The notes below the pieces were generated by a model that saw only the letters and a list, made by a program, of their open reading frames with translations, had not been told where the DNA came from and did not search any database. Positions 8,685-16,848 of a DNA stretch of 64,000 bases are shown one piece after another (position 1 is the stretch's first letter; each line of letters opens with the position of its first letter). The position numbers and the translations under genes are program-made. This stretch comes from an uncultured bacterium (GTDB taxonomy: Bacteria; Cyanobacteriota; Vampirovibrionia; Gastranaerophilales; Gastranaerophilaceae): positions 1 through 64,000 of the forward strand of contig CASGEL010000010.1 in assembly GCA_949300485.1 (NCBI GenBank). The letters run 5' to 3'.

Positions 8685-8718
8685 AAAAAGAGGTTTTGAA
8701 AAATCAAAACCTCTTTTT
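8685..8718 (-). terminator. Rho-independent terminator of the SLH gene
   Basis: A perfect 15-bp stem (8685-8699 with 8704-8718) ends in a T-run on the minus strand, 20 bases beyond the stop codon. Confidence 0.8.
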
Positions 8719-8737
8719 AATAAATTTATAATACAGA

Positions 8738-10009
8738 TTACTTAGCAATGCTTGCATCATCTAATAAGATAACACGAACATTTTCACCTTGTTTAGCACT
8801 GTAATTTAAACCAGGTGTAACTAAACCTGTAATTAAACCAATAGCAGCACCGACCGGAGTACCTATTGCAATACCTGTACCAATTTTGTCAGGAGAAGGA
8901 ATAAATGAGAACCCTACACCTGCACCGGTACCAATTGCTGTACCACCAACTGTATACAATGCAACTTTACCAGCAGTCATCCAAGGACCTTCTTTTAATG
9001 AATAATCTTTAGAGAATGGTTTTGCATTTAAAGCAACAGTTTGACCTGACGGAGTTGTAATTTTATCAATTTGTACATATACTCTTGCATTTTTATTAAA
9101 CCATTGAGGATCCTTAATATCCAAAACTTTTCCACTAAAGATAGATCCTGCAGGGATTAATAAAGTACCTTCATCTGTACAAATATCTTCAGGATTTGTA
9201 AATGTTACAGAATCTCCAGCTGCATGCAATTTAGATTTAAATTGTTCGTTGAAAGCAATTTCTAATACGTTACCTTCTAAAATAATATTTCTTAAATTTG
9301 TAATAGTAACATCATGGTTAGGAGCTTTCTTAACCATAGTTAAGTGTTCTGTACCCAAAACTGTTTCTTTTTTATATTCAGATTTAACAAGGTTCAATCT
9401 CTGGCTTAATCTATGTAATAACACAGCAGCCTCAGCTCTTGTTAAACAGTCTTCAGGTCTTAATTCATTTTCATTCGGATGATTTACATAAATTCCATAT
9501 GATAATGTTTTTGCATAAACATGCTTAGCCCAAGATGGAACTTTTGAAGCATCTGAATAATTTGCCAAAACATTGTTATCATCAACATTACCTTCTATTG
9601 TAATATGGCTGATAACAGATTGAGCTTCATCTCTTAACATAGCATGATTTGGTTGGAATGTTCCATCAGGATATCCGTATACCAAACCTATTTGATGTGA
9701 TCTTGCTATTGCATTGTAAGCATAATAAGATTTTGAAACATCAGAATAATTAATTTTTGTTTTGATTTCTAAATTGTCATTACCTAAAACTTTTAATAAC
9801 GCACTTACAAAATCTGCTCTTGTAATCTTACCCTCAGGATTAAAATTACCATTAGATAACGTCATCACAGAATCACTAACGACACTTGCAATTTCAGGTT
9901 GTGCCCAATAATCTTTGCTTACATCATCAATACCTTGATAAGCAAAAGCAGGAACAACATTCACTGATAACATCCCGCAAACCAATAAACTTGCTAATAA
10001 TTTTTTCAT
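8738..10009 (-). CDS. SLH-domain envelope protein with glycine-zipper C-terminus
   Basis: Exported envelope protein. A signal peptide (1-23, cut after AFA) is followed by three S-layer-homology modules: about 29-75 (DVSKDYWAQPEI with GKITRADFVSALL), 86-132 (SYYAYNAIARSHQIGLVYGY with LRDEAQSVI) and 147-200 (WAKHVYAKTLSYGI with LTRAEAAVLLHRL). SLH modules bind pyruvylated wall polymers, and in cyanobacteria they tether the outer membrane. Residues 215-345 look beta-rich, and 350-400 carry Gly-rich segments (GGTAIGTGAGVGF, GTPVGAAIGLITGLV) that may insert into a membrane. The usual OprB-type porin barrel is absent. It has a GAGGAAG ribosome site and a near-consensus promoter at 10061-10090. Confidence 0.85.
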   Translation of the reverse strand: MKKLLASLLVCGMLSVNVVPAFAYQGIDDVSKDYWAQPEIASVVSDSVMTLSNGNFNPEGKITRADFVSALLKVLGNDNLEIKTKINYSDVSKSYYAYNAIARSHQIGLVYGYPDGTFQPNHAMLRDEAQSVISHITIEGNVDDNNVLANYSDASKVPSWAKHVYAKTLSYGIYVNHPNENELRPEDCLTRAEAAVLLHRLSQRLNLVKSEYKKETVLGTEHLTMVKKAPNHDVTITNLRNIILEGNVLEIAFNEQFKSKLHAAGDSVTFTNPEDICTDEGTLLIPAGSIFSGKVLDIKDPQWFNKNARVYVQIDKITTPSGQTVALNAKPFSKDYSLKEGPWMTAGKVALYTVGGTAIGTGAGVGFSFIPSPDKIGTGIAIGTPVGAAIGLITGLVTPGLNYSAKQGENVRVILLDDASIAK

Positions 10010-10060
10010 TTTACTTCCTCGCTTTTTGTTTTAGTAAAATCATTACTATTTGATTTTATG

Positions 10061-10090
10061 ATTATAGTATAATATTAATAGTAATGTCAA
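10061..10090 (-). promoter_or_regulatory. Promoter of the SLH gene
   Basis: On the minus strand TTGACA (10090-10085), an 18-base spacer and TATAAT (10066-10061) stand about 50 bases before the start codon. Both boxes match the vegetative sigma consensus fully. Confidence 0.7.
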
Positions 10091-10141
10091 TAGAGTAAGC
10101 ATGGAAGCATGTTTTTACCCCAATAGATAAGGAGAATGAAA

Positions 10142-11590
10142 ATGCGAAAGTTAACAGCTACAAAAATCGTATCTACATTGGGTCCTGCTTCAAATAACGA
10201 AGATATGATACGCAAATTATATCGAGCAGGGGTCACCATGTTCAGAATAAATTCTTCACATGGTGATATGGAAACCCACAAAAAAACATTAGATATTATT
10301 CGAAAAGTAGAAAAAGAAGAAAAAACAATTATCCCAGTATTGCTTGATTTACAAGGACCTAAAATTAGAGTCGGCAAATTAGAAGAACCAATCAAAATCA
10401 CATCAGGAGAAGTTTTAAAATTCAGACATCAGCAAGATTATGTTGACGGTATTATACCTGTTGACTATGAAGGTATTGCCAAAGATGTTACTCCTGGCGA
10501 AAAAATATTAATTGATGACGGTAAAATTCAATTAACAGTTGAAAAAATTGAAGGCGATATTGTTTTTGCGAAAGTTTTGACATCCGGCGAAATTAAACCG
10601 AGAAAAGGATTGAATATCCCTGGAGGAACCGGAAGTATTGATATTTTAACAGATTCAGACCGTAAATATGTTGAATTTGCTATGGCAAATGATATCGACT
10701 ATCTTGGACTTTCTTTTGTTAGAAATAAAGAAGATTTATTAAAACTTCGTGAAATTTTATGTAAAAACGGATCTCACTTAAGAATTATTTCTAAAATTGA
10801 AAAACCTCAAGCTATCGAAAATATTGATGATATTATCGAACACTCAGACGGCATAATGGTCGCAAGAGGAGATTTAGGTATCGAAATTCAAACAGAAATG
10901 TTGCCAATCGCACAAAAAACAATTATAAAGAAAGCAAATATTGCAAGAAAACCTGTTATTGTTGCGACACAAATGCTTGAAAGTATGACTGAAAATCCAA
11001 TTCCAACACGAGCAGAAACTTCAGATGTCGCAAATGCAATTGTTGATGGTGCAGATGCAGTTATGCTATCAGGTGAAACTGCTATGGGAAAATATCCAGT
11101 TGAAGCTGTTACCGTAATGGAAAAAATTGCAGAAGAAATAAACGCAAGTCAATTTATCAGAAAGAATGAATTTGTACAACATCTTTCAAGTTGTACAAAC
11201 GGTATACCTAAAGCAATTGCACTTTCAGTTGCTGATGCATTAAGAAACTTACCTGGAGTCAAAGGTGTTGTTACTTTAACGGCAACAGGATATACTTCTG
11301 CATTAATGTCAGAATGCAGACCATCTGTTCCTATTTATTCATTGTGTTCTGACTTTAAAGTTTGCAGAGCAATGCAGTTATATAGCAACGTTTGTTCTGT
11401 TATAGTTGACAAAAGTATCGGGCACGATATGAATATAGATGACAATTCATTGGTTATGCTTGATGAATTTCTTAAAAAGGGACTAAAAATGCAACCGGGA
11501 GATATAGTTCTTGTAACAGGATCTATCCCTCACCTGATGTCAGGAGAATCAACTAACTTTTTAAAAATTCATACAGTTTCAAATAATTAG
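10142..11590 (+). CDS. pyk: Pyruvate kinase
   Basis: Converts phosphoenolpyruvate and ADP to pyruvate and ATP, the last step of glycolysis. The start is the ATG at 10142, because AAGGAG lies 7 bases before it and only 1 base before the ATG at 10136. Visible family motifs are TKIVSTLGPAS at the N-terminus, MFRINSSHG, LLDLQGPKIRVG, the catalytic-lysine segment ISKIEKPQAI, VARGDLGIEI, and the nucleotide/metal region TRAETSDVANAI with VMLSGETAMGKYP. The length of 482 residues is the plain A-B-C domain form without the C-terminal PEP-utiliser extension. The gene is monocistronic with a strong terminator at 11601. Confidence 0.97.
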   Translation: MRKLTATKIVSTLGPASNNEDMIRKLYRAGVTMFRINSSHGDMETHKKTLDIIRKVEKEEKTIIPVLLDLQGPKIRVGKLEEPIKITSGEVLKFRHQQDYVDGIIPVDYEGIAKDVTPGEKILIDDGKIQLTVEKIEGDIVFAKVLTSGEIKPRKGLNIPGGTGSIDILTDSDRKYVEFAMANDIDYLGLSFVRNKEDLLKLREILCKNGSHLRIISKIEKPQAIENIDDIIEHSDGIMVARGDLGIEIQTEMLPIAQKTIIKKANIARKPVIVATQMLESMTENPIPTRAETSDVANAIVDGADAVMLSGETAMGKYPVEAVTVMEKIAEEINASQFIRKNEFVQHLSSCTNGIPKAIALSVADALRNLPGVKGVVTLTATGYTSALMSECRPSVPIYSLCSDFKVCRAMQLYSNVCSVIVDKSIGHDMNIDDNSLVMLDEFLKKGLKMQPGDIVLVTGSIPHLMSGESTNFLKIHTVSNN

Positions 11591-11600
11591 TATTAAAAAT

Positions 11601-11633
11601 AAAACCTCTGTTTAGACAGAGGTTTTATTTTTT
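11601..11633 (+). terminator. Rho-independent terminator of pyk
   Basis: An 11-bp stem (11601-11611 with 11616-11626) with TTAG loop is followed by ATTTTTT. Confidence 0.85.
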
Positions 11634-11774
11634 ATTTGAAAAATTTTCAGGATGGGCAGAATTAGATAAAATTATTTCATAATATTCGTTTTTATCGATA
11701 TTAACACCCATAGTCTTAATATCACAGTATTTTTTCTTTTTTTTATTTAAAAGTTTTTTATAATCCTGTCCCAT
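11625..11774 (-). CDS. Small Lys-rich ORF, 49 residues (uncertain)
   Basis: On the minus strand ATG at 11774 opens 49 codons beginning MGQDYKKLLNKKKKKYCDIK and ending HPENFSNKK. No good ribosome site precedes it. It lies just downstream of the broken small gene at 11802-12140, in a low-complexity AT-rich stretch, so it may be part of the same decayed locus rather than a separate gene. Function unknown. Confidence 0.3.
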   Translation of the reverse strand: MGQDYKKLLNKKKKKYCDIKTMGVNIDKNEYYEIILSNSAHPENFSNKK

Positions 11775-11801
11775 AGCATATTAATATCATAAAGAATACA
11801 A

Positions 11802-12140
11802 TTAATAAAGTTTAAAGTCCTTTAGCACAGCATCTTTACCTGCTGCTATATCTCTATCTTTATTGACTTTGTCAATAAGAATACTCCAAAATTTTTCTTC
11901 AAAATTAGTAGGATCATTATTTTTGTCTTTTTCGACCACTGAAACAATGTATTTTTCGCCTTTATCAACTTCATTATCTCTATGCTTGAAGATATTAAAC
12001 AATTTTACAAATTTATGGGCAATAAAATCACCCGAATTTTCAAAAAGCTTATTCCACTGATCCCCAGTAATATCACAACAATTTTCATGTTCTAAACCTT
12101 TATCATAGTGATATATTTGATATTTGATATTTGATATCCG
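11802..12140 (-). pseudogene. Small gene remnant, frame disrupted at a 7-bp tandem repeat
   Basis: A minus-strand frame stays open from 12140 to a stop at 11802. The stretch ahead of the TTG at 12002 also reads like protein (YHYDKGLEHENCCDITGDQW, then KLFENSGDFIAHKF) but contains no ATG or GTG. Directly upstream is a threefold 7-bp repeat. With one or four repeat units the frame would continue into the sensible upstream reading QSYKDNGYQ; with three units it hits TAA at 12143. If translated from TTG, the product would be 66 residues, acidic and soluble, with no recognised family. Either a pseudogene or a phase-variable gene. Confidence 0.45.
12113..12133. repeat. Three tandem copies of a 7-bp unit
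   Basis: ATATTTG is repeated three times at 12113-12133, followed by a partial fourth ATAT. The unit length is not a multiple of three, so changes in copy number shift the reading frame crossing it. Confidence 0.85.
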
Positions 12141-12363
12141 TTATCTTTATAACTCTGAAAATTATATTTGCAGGAATGTTAAAAAAAATTTACACATGAG
12201 CAATTTAGAAATTTCACTGCTTGCAAAATATCAATATTTATTATACGATTTATGATACGAACGTGCGTCGGTGAACTTTGTGTGGAAAAGTTATTTTAAA
12301 CACCGATTAAGGAATTACACTTTATAAAATTAGTACAGATTAGAAATATAAAGGAAAGCAAAA
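12141..12363. other. AT-rich upstream region of rplS without a gene
   Basis: No convincing frame is visible here on either strand. The plus strand probably carries the rplS promoter and leader, but no pair of boxes is clear. Confidence 0.4.
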
Positions 12364-12720
12364 ATGAATAATCCAATCATTGATGAATTAGAAAAAGAAT
12401 ATTTAGGAAAAGATTTACCTAAACTTAATGCCGGAGATACTGTAAAAGTTTTTGTAAAAATCGTTGAAGGAAATAAAGAAAGAATTCAGGCATTTGAAGG
12501 TACTATTATTAAAATGCGCGGTTCAGGTTTAAATAAAACTATCACTGTAAGAAAAGTATTCCAAGGTGTTGGTGTTGAACGTGTATTTTTAATTAACTCA
12601 CCAAGAATTGACAAAATCAACGTAATTAGACGTGGTGATGTTAAACGTGCAAAATTATACTACTTGAGAGAACGTTCAGGTAAAGCAACTCGTATTAAGG
12701 AAAAAATTGAAAAAAGATAA
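12364..12720 (+). CDS. rplS: 50S ribosomal protein L19
   Basis: Ribosomal protein at the interface of the 30S and 50S subunits. The 118 residues are the full family length, with the typical segments FNAGDTVKV-like ([13 protein letters not shown]), [18 protein letters not shown] and the conserved [15 protein letters not shown] and [20 protein letters not shown]. The ribosome site AAAGGA precedes the ATG. Its 3' end overlaps ylqF by 14 bases, so the two are translationally coupled. Confidence 0.97.
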   Translation: MNNPIIDELEKEYLGKDLPKLNAGDTVKVFVKIVEGNKERIQAFEGTIIKMRGSGLNKTITVRKVFQGVGVERVFLINSPRIDKINVIRRGDVKRAKLYYLRERSGKATRIKEKIEKR

Positions 12721-13573
12721 GACTCATATTCACTGGTATCCGGGACATATTGCTAAAGCAGAAAAAAAGTTGAAAGAACAACTTTCTTTAGTAGATGCCG
12801 TAATAGAAGTTCTTGATGCGAGATTACCGCTTTCAAGTTGTTATGAAGATATCACGAGGCTTTTAGGTCAAAAGCCTCGTTTAATTTTGCTCAACAAATC
12901 TGACCTAACAAATAAAGCTGAGCTTAATAAATTCATTAAATATTTGGAAGAAAAAACAAATTGTCCTGTAATCCCAACAGATGCGAAAAATTCAAAAGAT
13001 TTAAAATTTATAGTAAACAAAGCAATAGAACTATCCGAACCCAGAATTCAAGCAATTATGGCTAAGGGACTGTTACGAAGACCGGCTCGAGTGATGGTCG
13101 TAGGAATGCCAAACGTAGGGAAATCCAGCATTATAAATAAACTCACAAAATCTTCAAAGACAAAAATCGGAGCAAAAGCAGGAGTTACTCGCCAACAACA
13201 GTGGGTTAGAATAAATCCTCAATTAGAACTTCTTGACACTCCTGGTATTATTCCTATGAAACAGGACGACCAAGAAAGAGCAAAGAAACTTGCTTTTGTT
13301 AACTCGATTTCTGAAAACGCCTACTCAAATGAAATTATTGCTCAAGAACTTTTAAATATTCTAAATAGTGAACAATCAAAAATTTTTCGGGAATATTATA
13401 AACTTCCAGAAAAGAAAGAGCTTACCATTGACAATATATCACTCGAAAGGAATTGGTTGCTAACAGGTGGGTCAACAGACAGAGAAAGGACTTCGGTATA
13501 TATTTTACGAGATTTTCGAGATGGTAAAATTGGAAAATTCATTTTAGATAGTTTAGAACAAATACAACAATAA
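12707..13573 (+). CDS. ylqF: Ribosome biogenesis GTPase YlqF/RbgA
   Basis: Circularly permuted GTPase that assists late 50S subunit assembly. The motifs come in permuted order: G4 NKSD (63-66), G1 GMPNVGKS (133-140) and G3 DTPG (177-180). The N-terminus [15 protein letters not shown] is typical. The start is TTG at 12707 with AAGGA 5 bases upstream, inside the last codons of rplS. The rplS-ylqF pairing is common in bacteria. The frequent third member, rnhB, is nearby but on the opposite strand. Confidence 0.95.
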   Translation: MKKDKTHIHWYPGHIAKAEKKLKEQLSLVDAVIEVLDARLPLSSCYEDITRLLGQKPRLILLNKSDLTNKAELNKFIKYLEEKTNCPVIPTDAKNSKDLKFIVNKAIELSEPRIQAIMAKGLLRRPARVMVVGMPNVGKSSIINKLTKSSKTKIGAKAGVTRQQQWVRINPQLELLDTPGIIPMKQDDQERAKKLAFVNSISENAYSNEIIAQELLNILNSEQSKIFREYYKLPEKKELTIDNISLERNWLLTGGSTDRERTSVYILRDFRDGKIGKFILDSLEQIQQ

Positions 13574-13601
13574 ATCCAGAACAAAATTACATAATAAAAA
13601 G

Positions 13602-13624
13602 GCCGGGTGCACACTTGCTCCGGC
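13602..13624. terminator. Weak convergent hairpin
   Basis: GCCGG and CCGGC form a short stem about 30 bases beyond the ylqF stop, with poor T-tracts. It lies between ylqF and the small minus-strand gene at 13664. Confidence 0.35.
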
Positions 13625-13663
13625 TATATTATTTAATACTCTCTTTTCTTATCATTTGATAGG

Positions 13664-13819
13664 TTATTTTACAACGGCTAAGTTAGCCTTGATACCTGCA
13701 TCTGAATTTATCATAGCAGCATTTGAATACGCCATCATACGGCGTTTTTTAGCTCCTCTTAATATTAATTCAACACTTTCGCATCTGTTATTTGATGGTG
13801 TTGTTATCTTCTTTAACAT
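13664..13819 (-). CDS. Small basic protein, 51 residues
   Basis: The minus strand from ATG 13819 encodes 51 residues beginning MLKKITTPSNNRCESVELIL and containing RGAKKRRMMAYSNAAMINSD. It ends AGIKANLAVVK. A GGAG lies 12 bases upstream, rather far. Composition is basic and compact, unlike a random AT-rich frame. The overlapping plus-strand frame (13656-13847) needs a TTG start and is rejected. Possible nucleic-acid-binding or ribosome-associated peptide, but this is only suggested by charge. Confidence 0.45.
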   Translation of the reverse strand: MLKKITTPSNNRCESVELILRGAKKRRMMAYSNAAMINSDAGIKANLAVVK

Positions 13820-13939
13820 AACTATTTCTTACTCCGTAGATTACTGATTACAAATTATATATCGACATCTTCCAAATAAACTTTAGCAAAATATTTAAAA
13901 TATTAACAAATATTAATAAACTTCTCATCTCCACATAGT

Positions 13940-13968
13940 ATGACATATATAAAAAAATACGATAGAAT
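13940..13968 (+). promoter_or_regulatory. Promoter placed for a leaderless mRNA (gene at 13975)
   Basis: ATGACA (13940-13945), a 17-base spacer and TAGAAT (13963-13968) are followed by only 6 bases before the ATG at 13975. There is no ribosome-binding site, so transcription should start at or near the A of the ATG. Confidence 0.6.
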
Positions 13969-13974
13969 AAAACA

Positions 13975-14781
13975 ATGGATCAAGTGTTTGATTATACAAC
14001 TACTGCACAAATTGATGCCAGGTTATATAGAGATATATTGGCTCAGGAAGATAAAACTGAAAAAATTTGTATTGTTATATTTTTTATACTGATATTTATT
14101 TTTCGAGGCTGGGTTGGCTACTGGCTCAAATTTGGATTTGCAATTCCAAACAAATACGATACAACGCCGATAAATACAACTCTTGATCCTGTTCAAACAA
14201 ACTATACTCCGGAAGAAAGAGAAGAAAAAAAATTTATTTATACATCACTAATAAACGGACACAAAATCACACTTATCCCGCAAGCCCATTACAAATTATC
14301 AGGATTAACCGTTGCATATAATTACTCCTTTATATTTATAAATGACTTCTTTGACAGCGCTGCTTTATATGATCTTGGATCCGCCTGGGGAAAACTGGGG
14401 GAAAAAAACTTTTACGATAAATACTTTAAAAGCTATAGTGCAAAAACTGAAATGACAGGCTCAAGAGTCCTGTGGACCGAATTTAAAACCCGACATAGTC
14501 CAGTAACACGTGATTATGCAATATCCCATTGGGCACATTCCCATCTTGTTCCTGCTAACCGAAATATTATGGCCGCATTATTGAAAATAAAAAAATGGGA
14601 TAAGGTTGAAATAGAGGGAGAACTTATCGATATGACATATAAAACTGAACAAGGAAGATTAAAGAAATATTACACAAGTTTATCTCGAACCGATACAGGA
14701 TTTTCAGGCGGTCGAGGCAACGGGGCCTGCGAAACTATTTATGTAACTAAAGTAAAAATAGGCAATCTTATTTATCAATAA
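13975..14781 (+). CDS. Conserved membrane-anchored protein of unknown function
   Basis: One membrane helix at about residues 31-50 follows a cytoplasmic N-terminus; the remaining 215 residues would lie outside the inner membrane. The C-terminal region has an arrangement I recognise from uncharacterised bacterial proteins: ISHWAHSHLVPAN, then a hydrophobic KVEIEGELIDM strand, then SLSRTDTG with NGACETIYVTKV. This pattern suggests a small beta-barrel domain of unknown activity. Cys in GACE and the HSH motif are candidate functional residues. The mRNA is probably leaderless. It is convergent with rnhB. Confidence 0.6.
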   Translation: MDQVFDYTTTAQIDARLYRDILAQEDKTEKICIVIFFILIFIFRGWVGYWLKFGFAIPNKYDTTPINTTLDPVQTNYTPEEREEKKFIYTSLINGHKITLIPQAHYKLSGLTVAYNYSFIFINDFFDSAALYDLGSAWGKLGEKNFYDKYFKSYSAKTEMTGSRVLWTEFKTRHSPVTRDYAISHWAHSHLVPANRNIMAALLKIKKWDKVEIEGELIDMTYKTEQGRLKKYYTSLSRTDTGFSGGRGNGACETIYVTKVKIGNLIYQ

Positions 14782-15414
14782 TTAAAACAAAGTTAACTGT
14801 TTTTCAAAATGCTTCCTTAAAAAAGAAGGTCTGTGATATTCTGATAAACCGTATTCATCAATAGCTTTAAGATGTTCCGGAGTTAAATATCCGGCATTAC
14901 GATTCCAGCCGTACTGAGGATATTTTGATGCCAAATTATCCATATACCAATCTCTTTCAACTTTAGCCAAAATACTTGCGGCGGCAATTGATGCAGATTG
15001 CCCGTCTCCTTTTATTATAAACTTTTGAGGATAATTATAATTTTTTATAGTCTTATTTCCGTCAACCAATGTAATAAAATCTGTCAAATTTGCATTATTT
15101 ATAACATTCTCACAAGCCAATTTCATAGCCTTTAAAGAAGCGTTTAAAATATTTATTTTTTCAATTTCTTCAACCTCAATGCATATAACAGAATATATTG
15201 AATTGGTTTTTATCACATTGTATAACTTCTCTCTTGCCGCTTTAGATAATTTTTTAGAATCATTTAACCTTGATAAATCAGTAATCAAGCTTTTAGTAAC
15301 CTCTGGAAAATAAACTGCAGCAGCAAAGACACCTCCTGCAGCAGGACCTCTGCCCGCTTCATCAGTACCTATAACACAACCATATTCTTTATCAAAATCG
15401 AATAAAAAATCCAT
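14782..15414 (-). CDS. rnhB: Ribonuclease HII
   Basis: Removes ribonucleotides misincorporated in DNA and RNA of RNA-DNA hybrids. The active-site segment GTDEAGRGPAAGG is near the N-terminus, followed by LNDSKKLS, LVDGNK and QSASIAAASILAKVERDWYM, all typical of type 2 RNase H. I place the start at ATG 15414: the longer TTG start at 15444 lies in the T-run of a terminator and has no ribosome site. A -10 box ends 7 bases before this ATG. The product is 210 residues, normal for the family. Confidence 0.93.
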   Translation of the reverse strand: MDFLFDFDKEYGCVIGTDEAGRGPAAGGVFAAAVYFPEVTKSLITDLSRLNDSKKLSKAAREKLYNVIKTNSIYSVICIEVEEIEKINILNASLKAMKLACENVINNANLTDFITLVDGNKTIKNYNYPQKFIIKGDGQSASIAAASILAKVERDWYMDNLASKYPQYGWNRNAGYLTPEHLKAIDEYGLSEYHRPSFLRKHFEKQLTLF

Positions 15415-15421
15415 TGAATTT

Positions 15422-15430
15422 ATTATAGCA
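15422..15430 (-). promoter_or_regulatory. Extended -10 promoter of rnhB, leaderless placement
   Basis: On the minus strand TGCTATAAT (TG-n-TATAAT) occupies 15430-15422, with 7 bases to the ATG at 15414. No Shine-Dalgarno is present and the -35 region is only a T-run. Confidence 0.55.
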
Positions 15431-15442
15431 CATAGTTTACTC

Positions 15443-15470
15443 AAAAAAAAAGTTGCCAGATTATGGCAAC
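15443..15470 (-). terminator. Rho-independent terminator just upstream of rnhB
   Basis: GTTGCCA, a 5-base loop and TGGCAAC (15452-15470) are followed by nine T on the minus strand (15451-15443). It isolates rnhB from transcription coming from higher coordinates. Confidence 0.8.
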
Positions 15471-15600
15471 ATTAAATAAACACGAGGATATTAAGAGAGA
15501 GAGTATAAAAAACTTTTTTAAATATCCTATTCACTCATTTATATCATTTTACAGACTATAAACTTTTTCGTTCGAATGATTGATTTCCCTTACATATATA
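15443..15600 (-). ncRNA. Candidate terminator-ended small RNA upstream of rnhB
   Basis: A strong minus-strand terminator (15443-15470) closes a region with no usable frame. Upstream of it, an 8-bp outer stem AGGATATT/AATATCCT encloses an inner A-run/T-run hairpin and a CU repeat (ACTCTCTCTCTT in the RNA). The 5' end is not defined. It may be a small regulatory RNA, or merely the tail of an untranslated transcript. Confidence 0.3.
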
Positions 15601-15756
15601 TAAACGTTTTTTATTTTAAAGAATTGCCTTTTTTGTTAAAATATTGTTAATAATTCTTAAACCTGCGTATAGAGTGTGTCTTAAGTATATACTTTATATA
15701 GAAAACGCATGCAAAAATTAAATTTTAGCTTTACAATCTGCATAAAAATATAAAAT
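15601..15756. other. Gene-free AT-rich stretch
   Basis: No frame or strong structure is visible here apart from a short palindrome AAGTATATACTT near 15690. It could hold the promoter of the candidate small RNA. Confidence 0.3.
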
Positions 15757-15789
15757 AAAAACCTTACAAGAGTTCCTTGTAAGGTTTTT
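15757..15789 (-). terminator. Rho-independent terminator of the GGGtGRT operon
   Basis: A perfect 14-bp stem (15757-15770 with 15776-15789) and 5-base loop lie 20 bases past the stop codon, with A/T-rich flanks. Confidence 0.85.
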
Positions 15790-15808
15790 ATTTTATAATA
15801 ACCAATTG

Positions 15809-16810
15809 TTATTTATTCATAGCTTCTGCAACAGCAACTGCACATGCTACAGTAGCACCTACCATTGGGTTATTACCCATACCAATAACACCCATCATTT
15901 CAACGTGAGCAGGAACAGATGAAGAACCTGCAAACTGAGCATCACCATGCATTCTACCCATAGTATCTGTCATACCATAAGAAGCAGGACCTGCTGCAAC
16001 ATTATCCGGGTGAAGAGTTCTACCAGTACCGCCACCTGATGCTACTGAGAAATATTTTCTTCCATTTTCATAGCACCATTTTTTATAAGTACCAGCTACT
16101 GGATGTTGGAAACGAGTAGGGTTGGTTGAGTTACCTGTAATAGAAACATCAACACCTTCTTTAATCATAATTGCAACACCTTCAGATACATCATCTGCGC
16201 CGTAGCATTTAACTTTAGCTCTTTCACCATCTGAAAAAGCTTGTTCTTTAACTACTTTTAATTCGCCAGTTTTATAATTATATTCAGTTTCAACAGAAGT
16301 AAAACCGTTGATTCTTGAAATAATATAAGCAGCATCTTTACCCAAACCATTTAAAATAACTCTTAAAGGTTCTTTTCTTACTTTGTTAGCATTTCTTGCA
16401 ATACCAATTGCACCTTCAGCAGCAGCAAATGATTCGTGACCTGCTAAAAAGCAGAAGCATTTAGTTTCTTCTCTTAAAAGCATTGCACCTAAATTACCAT
16501 GTCCAAGACCAACTTTTCTAGTATCGCCAACTGAACCTGGAACAGCAAAAGCCTGTAAGCCTAATCCAATAGCTTCTGCAGCTTCTGCGGCATTTGTAAT
16601 ACCTTTTTTAATTGCAATAGCACAACCCAAAGTATAAGCCCAAGAAGCATTATCAAATGCAATTGGCTGAATACCTTTAACAATTGCATCTACATCAATT
16701 CCTTTTGATAAACATAATTCACGTGCTTCGTCCAAGTTTTTAAATCCATATTCTGGTAAAACTTTTTTCAAAGTAGCTTCACGTCTATCTTTTCCTTCAA
16801 AATTTGCCAT
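15809..16810 (-). CDS. GGGtGRT family protein
   Basis: Member of the conserved family named for its GGGtGRT motif, seen here as VASGGGTGRTLHPDNVAAGP near residues 257-276. Biochemical function is not established. The 333 residues include Gly/Ala-rich segments (LGLQAFAVPGSVGDTRKVGLGHGNLGAMLL) and a GMGNNPMVGATVACAVAV end. It follows the Fe-S scaffold-like gene by 38 bases, under one promoter (17582-17610), with a terminator after it. The usual genomic pairing of the two suggests a joint role in Fe-S or sulfur metabolism; this is inference from context. Ribosome site AGAGGAA. Confidence 0.85.
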   Translation of the reverse strand: MANFEGKDRREATLKKVLPEYGFKNLDEARELCLSKGIDVDAIVKGIQPIAFDNASWAYTLGCAIAIKKGITNAAEAAEAIGLGLQAFAVPGSVGDTRKVGLGHGNLGAMLLREETKCFCFLAGHESFAAAEGAIGIARNANKVRKEPLRVILNGLGKDAAYIISRINGFTSVETEYNYKTGELKVVKEQAFSDGERAKVKCYGADDVSEGVAIMIKEGVDVSITGNSTNPTRFQHPVAGTYKKWCYENGRKYFSVASGGGTGRTLHPDNVAAGPASYGMTDTMGRMHGDAQFAGSSSVPAHVEMMGVIGMGNNPMVGATVACAVAVAEAMNK

Positions 16811-16848
16811 AATTATTTTTCCTCTTTATTTAATTAAAATTCCTACAA

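Noticed and set aside
10087-10401. 104-residue minus-strand frame across the start of pyk
   Set aside because: Covers the pyk promoter and first codons; the pyk frame is unmistakable.
13656-13847. 63-residue plus-strand hydrophobic frame
   Set aside because: Needs TTG as start, has no ribosome site, and the opposite strand gives a more protein-like reading.
15415-15444. Longer rnhB start at TTG 15444
   Set aside because: The TTG lies in the T-run of the upstream terminator and has no ribosome site; the -10 box is downstream of it.
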